Positions 22,253 through 29,601 of a stretch of 36,427 nucleotides of DNA are shown piece after piece (position 1 is the first letter of the stretch; each line of letters opens with the position of its first letter). The notes below the pieces were generated by a model. It was not told where the DNA came from. It worked only from the letters and a program-made list of their open reading frames with translations, and made no database searches. The stretch lies in assembly GCA_030433005.1 (NCBI GenBank), contig JAUILQ010000058.1, forward strand, positions 1-36,427, given 5' to 3'. The stretch is from Alphaproteobacteria bacterium. Its GTDB lineage: Bacteria; Pseudomonadota; Alphaproteobacteria; Kiloniellales; DSM-21159. A program made the position numbers and the translations under genes.

Positions 22253-24858
22253 TGCCGCCGGCCGGCCTCGACACCTATCGCAGCAAGCGCGACTTCAAGA
22301 AGACGAGGGAGCCGCGGGGTGCGCGGCGCGCGGCCGGCGGCAAGCCCTTCTTCATCGTCCAGAAGCACGACGCGACGCGCCTGCACTACGACTTCCGCCT
22401 GGCGATCGGCGGCGTGCTGGCGAGCTGGGCGGTGACCAGGGGGCCGAGCCTCGATCCCTCGGAGAAGCGCCTGGCCGTGCGCACCGAGGACCACCCGATG
22501 GACTATGCCGACTTCGAGGGCACGATCCCCGAGGGGCAGTACGGCGGCGGCACGGTGATGCTCTGGGACCGCGGCGCCTACGAGGCCGAGGGCGACGCCG
22601 CGGAGGGGCTCGCGCGCGGCAAGCTGAAGCTGGTCCTGCACGGCGAGCGCCTGAAGGGCGGCTTCGCGCTGGTCCGCATGCGCCCGCGAAAGGGCGAGAG
22701 CCGCGAGAACTGGCTGCTGATCAAGGAGAAGGATGAGGAGGTCGACCGAGGCGAGGACTTCGCCGAAACCGACCGCTCGGTCGCCTCGGGGCGCTCGATG
22801 GCCGAGATCGCCCGCGAGCGGCCTGCCGCGCGCTTCCGCGAGAACGCCGGCGGCAAGACCGCGAAGACGGAGAAGAAGCAGGCGGCCGGCGGCCGTCGCG
22901 GCTCCGGCGGCAAGCCGCCGCGCTTCCTCAAGCCGCAGCTGGCGACGCTGGTCGACGAGACTCCCGGCGAGGCGGGCTGGCTCTACGAGACCAAGTTCGA
23001 CGGCTACCGCATGCTGGCCGCCTGCGACGGCGAGGCGGTGCGCTGCTACACCCGCTCCGGCGCCGACTGGACCGAGCGCTTCGGCGCGATCCCGGAGGCC
23101 CTCGCCCGCCTGGGGCTGCGGCAGAGCCTGCTCGACGGCGAGGTCGTGGTCGCCGACGCCGCCGGCCGCAGCGACTTCGGCGCCCTGCAGCGCGCCCTCA
23201 AGGAGGCCCCCGAGCGGCTCTCCTACTTCGTCTTCGACGCCCCGCTGCTCGACGGCGAGGATCTGCGAGAGCAGCCGCTCGAAGCGCGCAAGGCCCGCCT
23301 CGAGAAGGCCCTGGCCAAGGCGCGCAAGCCGGTCCGCCTCGCCGCCTTCCTGGAAGCCGACGGCGAGCGCGCGGCAGCGGCGGCCTGCCGGCAGGGCCAC
23401 GAGGGCGTCATCGCCAAGCGGGCCGACGCGCCCTACCGCTCGCGCCGCACCCGCGCCTGGCTCAAGATCAAGTGCGTCAGGCGCCAGGAGTTCGTGATCG
23501 GCGGCTGGTCGCCCTCGGACCGCAAGCGGCCCTTCTCCTCGCTGCTGCTGGGCTTCCACGAAGACGGCGCGCTGCGCTACGCCGGGCGGGTCGGCAGCGG
23601 CTTCGACGAGTCCCTGCTGCAGGAGATCGCCGGCAAGCTGAAGGCGCGGGCGCGCAAGACCCCGCCCTTCGCGGAGGTGCCGGCCGAGGTGCGGCGCTCG
23701 GCGCGCTGGGTCACCCCCGACCTGGTCTGCGAGGTGCGCTACGCCGAACTGACCCGCGACGGCGCCGTGCGCCACGCCGTCTTCGAGGGCCTGCGCCAGG
23801 ACAAGCCGGCCGCCGAGGTCGGGCCGGAGCGCAGCGCCCGCGCGGGCGGGGCCTCGGCCGACGCCCTGGACTGCGAAACCGCCCGGGGCAGGCGGCGAGG
23901 CGGCAAGGCGTCGGCTCCGAAAGGGCGCAGACAGGAGAACGACATGGTCGAGATCGCCGGCGTGCGGCTCAGTCACCCCGATCGCGTGCTCTTCGCCTCG
24001 ATGGGCGTCACCAAGCGCGCGCTCGCGGAATACTTCGAGGCGGTCTCCGAGGTCATGCTGCCGCACCTGGAGGGCCGTCCGGTCAGCCTGGTGCGCTGCC
24101 CGGAAGGCAGCGGCCCCGATGGCAAGTGGGAGTGTTTCTTCCAGAAGCACGCGGGTCCCAGCCTGCCCGAGGCGCTGGGCAGCGTGGCGATCGCCGAGAA
24201 GAGCGGCGGCACGAAGGACTACCTGCTGGTCGAGAGCGCGGCTGCGCTGGTCGCCTGCGCCCAGGTCGGCGCCCTGGAACTGCATCTCTGGGCCAGCCGG
24301 CGCGACCGCATCGAGCGGCCCGATCGCCTGGTCTTCGACCTCGATCCCGGCGAGGGCGTCGGCTTCAAGGAGGTCAAGCGCGCCGCCGTCGATCTCGCCG
24401 ACATCCTGCGAGAAGCCGGGCTGGAGAGCGCCCCGCTGCTGACCGGCGGCAAGGGGGTGCATCTGGTCGTCCGGCTCGAGCGGCGCCAGGACTGGCCGAC
24501 CTTCGCCGGCTTCGCCAAGGCCTTCGCCGCGAAGGTCGAGGCGCTCGACCCGCGGCGCTTCGTCGCCACCATGTCCAAGGCCAAGCGCGGCGGCCGGATC
24601 TTCGTCGATCACTTCCGCAACGGCCGCGGCTCGACGGCGATCGCGCCCTACTCGCCGCGCGCCCGCGAAGGCGCCCCGGTCGCCGTGCCGGTCTCCTGGT
24701 CGGAGCTCGGGTCGATCGACCGGGCGAACGCCTTTTCGCTGGAGCAGGTGCTCGGCGACCTCAAGGGCCGCGCCCGGGCCTGGCAGGACGTCCCCGATCG
24801 CCAGCGCTTGACCGACAAGGGCATGGCGCGCATCGGCGTCGAGCCGCAGAGCGACTGA
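22252..24858 (+). CDS. ligD: ATP-dependent DNA ligase LigD (phosphoesterase, ligase and polymerase domains)
   Basis: The protein has 868 residues from ATG 22252, overlapping the ku stop by one base (TGATG). A GTG one codon earlier is also possible. The order is phosphoesterase, ligase, polymerase, as in Pseudomonas LigD. The 3'-phosphoesterase (about 30-160) has HDATRLHYDFRL with His39 and the EGTIPEGQYGGGTV loop. A Lys/Arg-rich linker follows (190-225). The ligase domain (about 228-530) has nucleotidyl lysine Lys248 in ETKFDGYRM, EGVIAKRAD and WLKIKC. The polymerase (about 570-860) has Asp696 and Asp698 in VFDLDPGEG, TGGKGVH and DHFRNGRGSTA. The enzyme heals, fills and seals broken ends held by Ku. 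Confidence 0.97.
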   Translation: MPPAGLDTYRSKRDFKKTREPRGARRAAGGKPFFIVQKHDATRLHYDFRLAIGGVLASWAVTRGPSLDPSEKRLAVRTEDHPMDYADFEGTIPEGQYGGGTVMLWDRGAYEAEGDAAEGLARGKLKLVLHGERLKGGFALVRMRPRKGESRENWLLIKEKDEEVDRGEDFAETDRSVASGRSMAEIARERPAARFRENAGGKTAKTEKKQAAGGRRGSGGKPPRFLKPQLATLVDETPGEAGWLYETKFDGYRMLAACDGEAVRCYTRSGADWTERFGAIPEALARLGLRQSLLDGEVVVADAAGRSDFGALQRALKEAPERLSYFVFDAPLLDGEDLREQPLEARKARLEKALAKARKPVRLAAFLEADGERAAAAACRQGHEGVIAKRADAPYRSRRTRAWLKIKCVRRQEFVIGGWSPSDRKRPFSSLLLGFHEDGALRYAGRVGSGFDESLLQEIAGKLKARARKTPPFAEVPAEVRRSARWVTPDLVCEVRYAELTRDGAVRHAVFEGLRQDKPAAEVGPERSARAGGASADALDCETARGRRRGGKASAPKGRRQENDMVEIAGVRLSHPDRVLFASMGVTKRALAEYFEAVSEVMLPHLEGRPVSLVRCPEGSGPDGKWECFFQKHAGPSLPEALGSVAIAEKSGGTKDYLLVESAAALVACAQVGALELHLWASRRDRIERPDRLVFDLDPGEGVGFKEVKRAAVDLADILREAGLESAPLLTGGKGVHLVVRLERRQDWPTFAGFAKAFAAKVEALDPRRFVATMSKAKRGGRIFVDHFRNGRGSTAIAPYSPRAREGAPVAVPVSWSELGSIDRANAFSLEQVLGDLKGRARAWQDVPDRQRLTDKGMARIGVEPQSD

Positions 24859-24885
24859 CCGGGCCGACCCGGAGAGCGACCGGCG

Positions 24886-25590
24886 TCAGCGGCGGATCTC
24901 GCGCAGCCGGTGCTCGATGTACTCGCCGGCCGTCTCGAAGGCCATCTTCACGATCAGCCCGGCGCGGTCGTACCAGAGGTGGGCGATGCGGCGCTTGCCG
25001 GTGACCCGGAAGCGCTGCGCGCGGACCTCTTCGTCGGCCGCCTTGACGATGTCGATGCCGCGATCCTCGACGGCGATCTCGTAGAGCTCGCCGGTCTCGA
25101 CGTCGATCAGGGCGTTGGTCTGGACGAGGTCGGAGTTCCAGTAGCTGCCGGGGATGACTCCGGCCGAGACGACGTAGCTGCCGGCCGAGCCGTCGACGGC
25201 GAAGCCGCGTTCGGTCTTGCGGCCGCTGACCTGGTACTGCGTGCCGTCGTCGTTGGTCGCGGTCTCCAGGGACTGCAGGAAGGGTCCCTGCCAGACCTCG
25301 CGGCCGTTGTGGCTGTAGCTGTAGACCGGCACGCCGACCAGCGAGAGCTCGACCTCGGTCGCGGTCTCGACGCGCAGGGCGTTGCCGTCGCGCACGAAGG
25401 TCAGGCTGTGACCGCCCACCGAATCCTGGCCGCGGAAGATCTCGAAGCGCAGGGTCGTGGTCTCGGCGGCGCGGGCCCTGCCCGCCCCGCCGGCCAGCAG
25501 CAGCAGGGCGGCCGGCCCGGCGGCGAGCAGCCTGCGGCGCGCGAGCGGCAGGCGGTGGCGGAATGCGGCGCTTTGGGCGTTGACGCTCAT
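24886..25590 (-). CDS. DUF6134-like exported protein
   Basis: This 234-residue protein starts at ATG 25590 (the frame remains open to 25938, but only as a shadow of the dioxygenase gene). The N-terminus has a run of arginines, RRRLLAAGPAALLLLAGGAG, then an Ala-rich cleavage site near ARAAET, compatible with Sec or possibly Tat export. The mature part is beta-rich: TTTLRFEIFRGQDSVGGHSL, VSGRKTERGFAVDG, SYWNSDLVQTNALID, and FRVTGKRRIAHLWYDRAGLI, a pattern I associate with the DUF6134 family. It is probably a periplasmic beta-fold protein of unknown role. It converges with ligD (27 bases apart) and diverges from the dioxygenase gene. Confidence 0.8.
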   Translation of the reverse strand: MSVNAQSAAFRHRLPLARRRLLAAGPAALLLLAGGAGRARAAETTTLRFEIFRGQDSVGGHSLTFVRDGNALRVETATEVELSLVGVPVYSYSHNGREVWQGPFLQSLETATNDDGTQYQVSGRKTERGFAVDGSAGSYVVSAGVIPGSYWNSDLVQTNALIDVETGELYEIAVEDRGIDIVKAADEEVRAQRFRVTGKRRIAHLWYDRAGLIVKMAFETAGEYIEHRLREIRR

Positions 25591-25708
25591 CAGGTCTTCC
25601 GTTGCATGATCCGGCCAGCTTATCGGGCGCGCGGAGGCATCGAAAGCCCCGCTCGGGATGCGCCCCGGACGAGAGCAAGAGTCTGGCACCGCCTGAGGTT
25701 CCCGGCCC

Positions 25709-25753
25709 AGCGAAGAGAATGAGAGCGAAGAGAATGACGGCGAAGAGAGTGAG
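25709..25753. repeat. Three 15-bp tandem repeats in the divergent region
   Basis: Three units start at 25709, 25724 and 25739, based on AGCGAAGAGAATGAG with small changes in copies two and three. They lie in the 175-base region between the divergent DUF6134 and dioxygenase genes, ending 12 bases before the dioxygenase ATG. The units are in frame with that gene and would read as acidic Ser-Glu-Glu-Asn-Glu repeats, but no start codon precedes them after the in-frame TGA at 25694. Confidence 0.9.
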
Positions 25754-25765
25754 GACGACCACCCG

Positions 25766-26884
25766 ATGACGCCCCCTGTAACGCCTGCCGGCCTGGCCGC
25801 CGCCGAGGCCGGCTCCGATTCCGTCGCCGTCACGCTGGCGGACGGGCGCCGCCACCGCCTGCCCTTCCTGTGGCTGCGCGACCACTGCGCCTGCGCCGAC
25901 TGCCTGCATCCCGAGACCGGCCAGCGCCTGCTCGACACCTTCGCGCTGCCGGCCGAGCTCGCCGTCGACTCGCTCGAGAGCTCGCCGCAGGAGCTGACGA
26001 TCCGCTGGAGCGACGGCCACGTCAGCCGCCACCCGGCCGGCCGGCTGGCCGACGCGCTGGCCGAGCCGGAGGCGCCGGCGCTGACGCTGTGGCGCGGCGA
26101 CGAGCTGGCCGACGACGGCCCCAGCGTCGCCTACGAGGCGGTGATGGGCAGCGAGAGCGGCCTCGCCGACTGGCTGGAGGCGATCCGCCGCCACGGCTAC
26201 TGCTTCGTCGAGGGCGTGCCGCCGACGGCCGAGCGGACCGAGGAGCTGGCCCGGCGCATCGCCTATGTGCGCGAGACGATCTTCGGCGGCTTCTGGGTGT
26301 TCTCCGCGAACATGGCCCACGCCGACACGGCATACACGACCGGCACCATCGGGCCGCACACCGACGGCACCTACGTGCAGGACGCGCCGGGGCTGCAGCT
26401 CTTCCACTGCATCGAGTTCGAGGGCGAGGGCGGCGAGAGCCTGCTGATCGACGGCTTCCGCGTCGCCGCCGACCTCAGGGCCGAGGATCCCGAGGCCTAT
26501 GGCGTGCTGTCGCGCGTCGAGGTTCCGGGCCAGTACATCGAGGAGGGCGTGCATCTGCGCGCCGCGCGCCCGATCCTGCGCCACGACTCGGCGGGCCGGC
26601 TGGTCCAGGTCTCCTTCAACAACCACGACCGCGCGCCCTTCGCCCTGCCCGAGGCCGAAATGGCCGCCTTCTACCGCGCGCTCGCTGCCCTGTGGCGCAA
26701 GCTCGACGATCCCGGCTACCAGCTGAGGACCCACCTCGATCCGGGCCGCGCGCTGATCTTCGACAACTGGCGGGTGCTGCACGGGCGCCTGGCCTATCGC
26801 GGCAAGCGGACGCTCTGCGGCTGCTACCTGAACCGCGAGGACTTCGACAGCCGCCGCCGGGTGCTCGCCGCCGCCGCGGCGTGA
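25766..26884 (+). CDS. Trimethyllysine/gamma-butyrobetaine hydroxylase-like Fe(II), 2-oxoglutarate dioxygenase
   Basis: This 372-residue dioxygenase has an N-terminal zinc-type domain (about 1-90) with cysteines in CACADCLHPETGQR, as in the butyrobetaine hydroxylase family. The catalytic TauD-type domain (about 125-365) has the metal motif His-x-Asp in GPHTDGTY and the distal histidine in NWRVLHGR, followed by KRTLCGCYLNREDF. The segments SANMAHADTAYT, GLQLFHCIEFEGEGGESLLIDG and FNNHDRAPF closely follow eukaryotic trimethyllysine hydroxylase. Such enzymes catalyse the first or last hydroxylation of carnitine synthesis. Which substrate applies here cannot be decided from sequence alone. No other carnitine gene is in the window. 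The GAGGACG before the ATG is a plausible ribosome site. Confidence 0.88.
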   Translation: MTPPVTPAGLAAAEAGSDSVAVTLADGRRHRLPFLWLRDHCACADCLHPETGQRLLDTFALPAELAVDSLESSPQELTIRWSDGHVSRHPAGRLADALAEPEAPALTLWRGDELADDGPSVAYEAVMGSESGLADWLEAIRRHGYCFVEGVPPTAERTEELARRIAYVRETIFGGFWVFSANMAHADTAYTTGTIGPHTDGTYVQDAPGLQLFHCIEFEGEGGESLLIDGFRVAADLRAEDPEAYGVLSRVEVPGQYIEEGVHLRAARPILRHDSAGRLVQVSFNNHDRAPFALPEAEMAAFYRALAALWRKLDDPGYQLRTHLDPGRALIFDNWRVLHGRLAYRGKRTLCGCYLNREDFDSRRRVLAAAAA

Positions 26885-27077
26885 ATCCGGCGTCCCGGCT
26901 GCCGCTCGCGCGGCCTGCAACCGCCCGGTGCGCCGGGCCGGCAGGGGGAACAAATCCCCGTGTGGCGCGTTCGTTGGCCGCGTGGCATTCTTCCGTGCGC
27001 CGGCCGCGTCTCGTCACGGGGGCGGCGCCGGAGGCTTCGGGTCGGACGGGTGATGGCGGGGCTGCCACGGCCCTGCC

Positions 27078-27106
27078 TTGTGATCCGCCGCGATTCGGGG
27101 CATTGT
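27078..27106 (+). promoter_or_regulatory. Putative promoter of the small lipoprotein gene (TTGTGA, 17 bp, CATTGT)
   Basis: TTGTGA (27078-27083) and CATTGT (27101-27106) are separated by 17 bases, 54 bases upstream of the ATG. The rest of the 276-base gap from 26885 holds nothing recognisable. Read by eye; the -10 is weak. Confidence 0.35.
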
Positions 27107-27160
27107 AGGCGCCGTCACACAGTCGGGGGGCGCCCGACGACTGGGTAAGGAGATTTTCGA

Positions 27161-27325
27161 ATGCGCAAGAAGGTTACCCTGGTTCTCGCCGCTATGGGCC
27201 TGGCCGCGGCGCTCTCGGCTTGCACGAAGTACGAGAACGGCTTCATCACCGACCACAACTGCAGCGGCGGTGGCGGCATCTACGTGCCGGACTTCTGTGC
27301 GAAGTACACCTCCGGCAACTTCTAA
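27161..27325 (+). CDS. 54-residue lipoprotein of unknown function
   Basis: This short gene has a clear AAGGAGA ribosome site 7 bases before the ATG. The first 20 residues are a lipoprotein signal: basic MRKK, a hydrophobic core, and lipobox LSAC with the lipidated cysteine at position 21. The mature peptide is only 34 residues, TKYENGFITDHN then a CSGGGG turn and IYVPDFCAKYTSGNF, with Cys34 and Cys46 that could form a disulphide. Its size and signal resemble small entericidin-like or cell-envelope lipoproteins, but I recognise no family. Good signal, ribosome site, terminator-like hairpins downstream and lower GC content support a real, probably well-expressed gene. Confidence 0.8.
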   Translation: MRKKVTLVLAAMGLAAALSACTKYENGFITDHNCSGGGGIYVPDFCAKYTSGNF

Positions 27326-27335
27326 GGCTTCCAGA

Positions 27336-27361
27336 GGCGGCCGCTTCTTCGCGCGGCCGCC
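27336..27361 (+). terminator. Hairpin after the small lipoprotein gene
   Basis: GGCGGCCGC and GCGGCCGCC form a perfect 9-bp stem around the loop TTCTTCGC, 10 bases after the stop. No T run follows. It may protect the small mRNA or cause partial termination ahead of the stronger terminator at 27459. Confidence 0.55.
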
Positions 27362-27399
27362 CGGGAGCAGTTCCGTCGCCGCCCGGCGAAAGAGTCGTC

Positions 27400-27417
27400 C
27401 GGTGCCCTATGGCACCG
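27400..27417 (+). other. Small hairpin in the lipoprotein-phnF gap
   Basis: CGGTGCC and GGCACCG pair around CTAT. It sits between the two terminator-like hairpins; its role, if any, is unknown. Confidence 0.35.
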
Positions 27418-27458
27418 CACGGATCGGCTGAAGCGGCGACGGCACGGGTCGGAACAGA

Positions 27459-27488
27459 ACGGGCGGTGCCGTCGGCGCCGCCCGTTTT
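27459..27488 (+). terminator. Rho-independent terminator after the lipoprotein gene
   Basis: ACGGGCGGTGCC (27459-27470) pairs with GGCGCCGCCCGT (27474-27485), a 12-bp stem with one G-T wobble and a 3-base loop, followed by TTTTGT. This is the best intrinsic terminator in the window. It ends rightward transcription from the lipoprotein gene before the convergent phnF. Confidence 0.8.
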
Positions 27489-27566
27489 GTCGTCGAGGCG
27501 GGGCTTGTCTCGAGGCTGCTGACCGGCGGCGGCCGCCCGCCTACCCCATGGGAGCGGCAGGCCCGA

Positions 27567-28298
27567 TCAGGCGGCGCCGTCGGCCCGCTCGACCACCAGT
27601 TGGGTGCGATCGGCCGCGAAGAGCGTCTGGCCGAACTCGACCGGCCGGTCCGCCGCATCGACGTTGACCGCCTCGGTCACCAGGACGGGCCGACTGCGCG
27701 GCTGCTGCAGCAGGGTCGCCTCGGTTTCCTCCGGCATGCGCGCGGTGATCCGCGTGACCCGGCGCTCGTAGTCGGTGAGGCCGTACTCGGCCAGCGCCAG
27801 GCTGACCGACCCGGTGCGGCCGTAGACCGCGACCATGTCCGGAAAGCGCGCCTGTGCGAAGTAGTGGCGCGCCAGCGAGATCGGCCGCTCGTCGGCCTGC
27901 CCCAGCGATTCGATGAGAACGCAGGGGCCGCCGGGCTCGATGCCCAGCTCGGCCGCGACCTCTCTGGCCGCCGGCAGCTGCACCGCCCGCAGCAGCTGCC
28001 CGCCGGGGCGGCGCTGCTGGGCGAGCACGTTGGCCGAGAAGCGCGTGCGCCGCCCGATCGTGTAGTCCAGGACGTGCTCCTGCACGAAGCTGCCGCGCCC
28101 CTGCTCGATCCGGACCAGCCCCTGCTCTGCCAGCTCGGCCATGGCGCGGCGCAGGGTATGTCGGTTTACGCCGAATCGGCGCGCCAGATCGGGCTCGGTA
28201 GGCAGGCGCTCGCCCGGAGCGAGTTCGCCGCGCGCGATCTCTTCGGCCAGCGTCGACTGAATCTGCCGCCACAGCGTCAGGCCGCCGCGCCGCTCCAT
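27567..28298 (-). CDS. phnF: GntR-family (HutC subfamily) phosphonate regulator PhnF
   Basis: The protein has 243 residues from ATG 28298, with GGAG 6 bases upstream. The N-terminal GntR winged helix (about 8-75) shows LWRQIQSTLAEEIARGELAP, GERLPTEPDLARRFGVNRHT and RRAMAELAEQGLVR. The C-terminal UTRA effector domain (about 95-235) is of the HutC type, containing PISLARHYFAQARFPDM. It diverges from phnG, the classical position of PhnF, which represses C-P lyase genes; in mycobacteria the relation to phosphate level is direct. The 156-base divergent region contains GTATATAC at 28421, matching the HutC consensus GT-N-TA-N-AC, and an inverted pair CATCTAG/CTAGATG. Confidence 0.93.
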   Translation of the reverse strand: MERRGGLTLWRQIQSTLAEEIARGELAPGERLPTEPDLARRFGVNRHTLRRAMAELAEQGLVRIEQGRGSFVQEHVLDYTIGRRTRFSANVLAQQRRPGGQLLRAVQLPAAREVAAELGIEPGGPCVLIESLGQADERPISLARHYFAQARFPDMVAVYGRTGSVSLALAEYGLTDYERRVTRITARMPEETEATLLQQPRSRPVLVTEAVNVDAADRPVEFGQTLFAADRTQLVVERADGAA

Positions 28299-28370
28299 GT
28301 CAGGCTCCCCCCGCCGAGCCGCCTGATCGGCTGCGGAACCGCCCGCGCGGCCGGCCCGTCATCGAAAATT

Positions 28371-28437
28371 CATCTAGACGCCTCATGGGAGTCACGCACA
28401 CTGTCCAAGGTGACGTGAAAGTATATACGACTAGATG
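28371..28437. promoter_or_regulatory. Inverted CATCTAG/CTAGATG pair in the phnF-phnG region
   Basis: CATCTAG (28371-28377) and CTAGATG (28431-28437) are inverted copies about 60 bases apart, bracketing the GTATATAC site. The spacing, roughly six helical turns, would allow looping by a dimeric repressor. Both contain TCTAGA/CTAGAT half-sites like the HutC consensus with one mismatch. Inference only. Confidence 0.45.
28421..28428. promoter_or_regulatory. Probable PhnF operator GTATATAC overlapping the phnG -10 region
   Basis: GTATATAC is a perfect 8-bp palindrome and an exact match to the HutC-subfamily GntR consensus GT-N-TA-N-AC. Its TATATA core would also serve as the -10 element of phnG, 27 bases before the start at 28455, so bound PhnF would exclude polymerase. 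No good -35 is visible, as expected for an activator-dependent Pho promoter. Confidence 0.6.
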
Positions 28438-28454
28438 TCTTGGCAAATAGATTG

Positions 28455-28958
28455 ATGACTGAGTCCCAGGCTTCATCCGCCCGTCCCGCCACCGGCCCGG
28501 CGCAGGCGCCCGATCAGGCGGCTCGGCGCGACTGGATGTCGGTGCTGGCGCAGGCCGACGCCGCCGAACTGAACCGGCTCTGGGAAGCCCTGGGCGAGCG
28601 CGTGGCCCACCGGCCGTTGCGCCGCCCGGAAGTCGGGCTGGTACAGCTGCGCGGTCGGATCGGCGGCAGCGGTGCGCCCTTCAACCTCGGCGAGGCACCG
28701 GTGACCCGCTGCTCCCTGATCGTCGAGGGCGAGCGGATCGGCCACGCCTACGTGCTCGGCCGGGCGCCCGCCCACGCCGAGACGGCGGCGCTGCTCGACG
28801 GCCTGCTGCAGGACCCGGCGCGCCGGCCCCGCCTGCTCGAGGCGGTGATCGAGCCGCTGCGCGCGGCACGCCGGGCGCGTGCAGAGGCGCGGCGCCGCGA
28901 CGCCGAATCGACGCGGGTCGACTTCTTCACCCTCGTGCGCGGCGAGGCCTCGACATGA
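28455..28958 (+). CDS. phnG: C-P lyase core subunit PhnG
   Basis: The protein has 167 residues from ATG 28455; a TTG start 15 bases earlier is less likely. PhnG is a core subunit of the PhnGHIJ complex, which attaches a phosphonate to the C1 of ribose from ATP. The family segments RDWMSVLAQADAAEL, RRPEVGLVQLRGRIGGSGAP and FNLGEAPVTRCSLIVEGE are visible, followed by GHAYVLGRAPAHAETAALLDGL, a typical helix pair. A Ser/Ala/Pro N-terminus of some 20 residues is longer than in Escherichia coli. The stop overlaps the phnH start by 4 bases. Confidence 0.94.
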   Translation: MTESQASSARPATGPAQAPDQAARRDWMSVLAQADAAELNRLWEALGERVAHRPLRRPEVGLVQLRGRIGGSGAPFNLGEAPVTRCSLIVEGERIGHAYVLGRAPAHAETAALLDGLLQDPARRPRLLEAVIEPLRAARRARAEARRRDAESTRVDFFTLVRGEAST

Positions 28959-29596
28959 GCGGACTGGTCCAGGACCCGGCGACGGCTGGCGGCGAGGCTT
29001 CCGGCGGCCTGCTGCGCCCGGGCTTCGCCGAGCCGGCGCTCGACGCCCAGCGCTGCTTTCGCACGCTGCTCTCCGCCATGGCGCATCCAGGCCGCATCCA
29101 CGCCCTCGACGTCGCGATCGAGCCGCCGGCGCGGCTGATGCCGGGCAGCGCGGCCCTCTGCCTGACCCTGCTCGACGCCGAGACGCCGCTGTGGCTCGAC
29201 GCGGCCTGCGCCGACGAGGAGGCCCGCGCCTACCTGCGCTTCCACTGCGGCTGCCCGCTGGTCGACGACAGTCGCGCGGCCGCCTTCGGCCTGGTCGGCG
29301 GCGCCCTGCCGCCGCTCGGCGACTTCGCGCCGGGCGACGACCTTGCGCCCGAGGACTCGGCGACCGTGATCTGGCAGGTCGAGGCACTGGAGGACGAGGG
29401 CCCGCTGCGCCTCTCCGGCCCCGGTATCGACGGCATCCGCGCCCTCGGCCTGGCGCCGCTGCCCGGGCATTTCCTGGAAGAGCGGGCGCGGGGCCACGCC
29501 GCCTTTCCGGCCGGCGTCGACCTGATCCTGGTCGCCGGCAGCCGCCTCGTCGGGCTGCCGCGCAGCACCCGCATCGAGACCGCAGGGGAGGGCTGA
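28955..29596 (+). CDS. phnH: C-P lyase core subunit PhnH
   Basis: This 213-residue protein overlaps phnG by 4 bases. PhnH is a dimeric subunit of the C-P lyase core with a PLP-transferase-like fold lacking the cofactor. The family N-terminus RPGFAEPALDAQRCFRTLLSA and AMAHPGRIHAL are intact, as is the LPGHFLEERARGHAAFPAGVDLIL segment near the end and GLPRSTRIE. It lies between phnG and phnI in the standard order. Nothing unusual is seen apart from a somewhat acidic central loop (GDFAPGDDLAPEDSATVIWQ). Confidence 0.94.
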   Translation: MSGLVQDPATAGGEASGGLLRPGFAEPALDAQRCFRTLLSAMAHPGRIHALDVAIEPPARLMPGSAALCLTLLDAETPLWLDAACADEEARAYLRFHCGCPLVDDSRAAAFGLVGGALPPLGDFAPGDDLAPEDSATVIWQVEALEDEGPLRLSGPGIDGIRALGLAPLPGHFLEERARGHAAFPAGVDLILVAGSRLVGLPRSTRIETAGEG

Positions 29597-29601
29597 GCGC
29601 C

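Noticed and set aside
21937..24612. 891-residue minus-strand open frame
   Set aside because: It lies antisense to ku and ligD. High GC at third codon positions makes such frames open; it has biased Ala/Gly/Leu composition, no motif and no ribosome site.
24761..26953. 730-residue minus-strand open frame
   Set aside because: It joins the antisense of the dioxygenase gene and a frame shifted relative to the real DUF6134 gene; no family features and no conserved domain.
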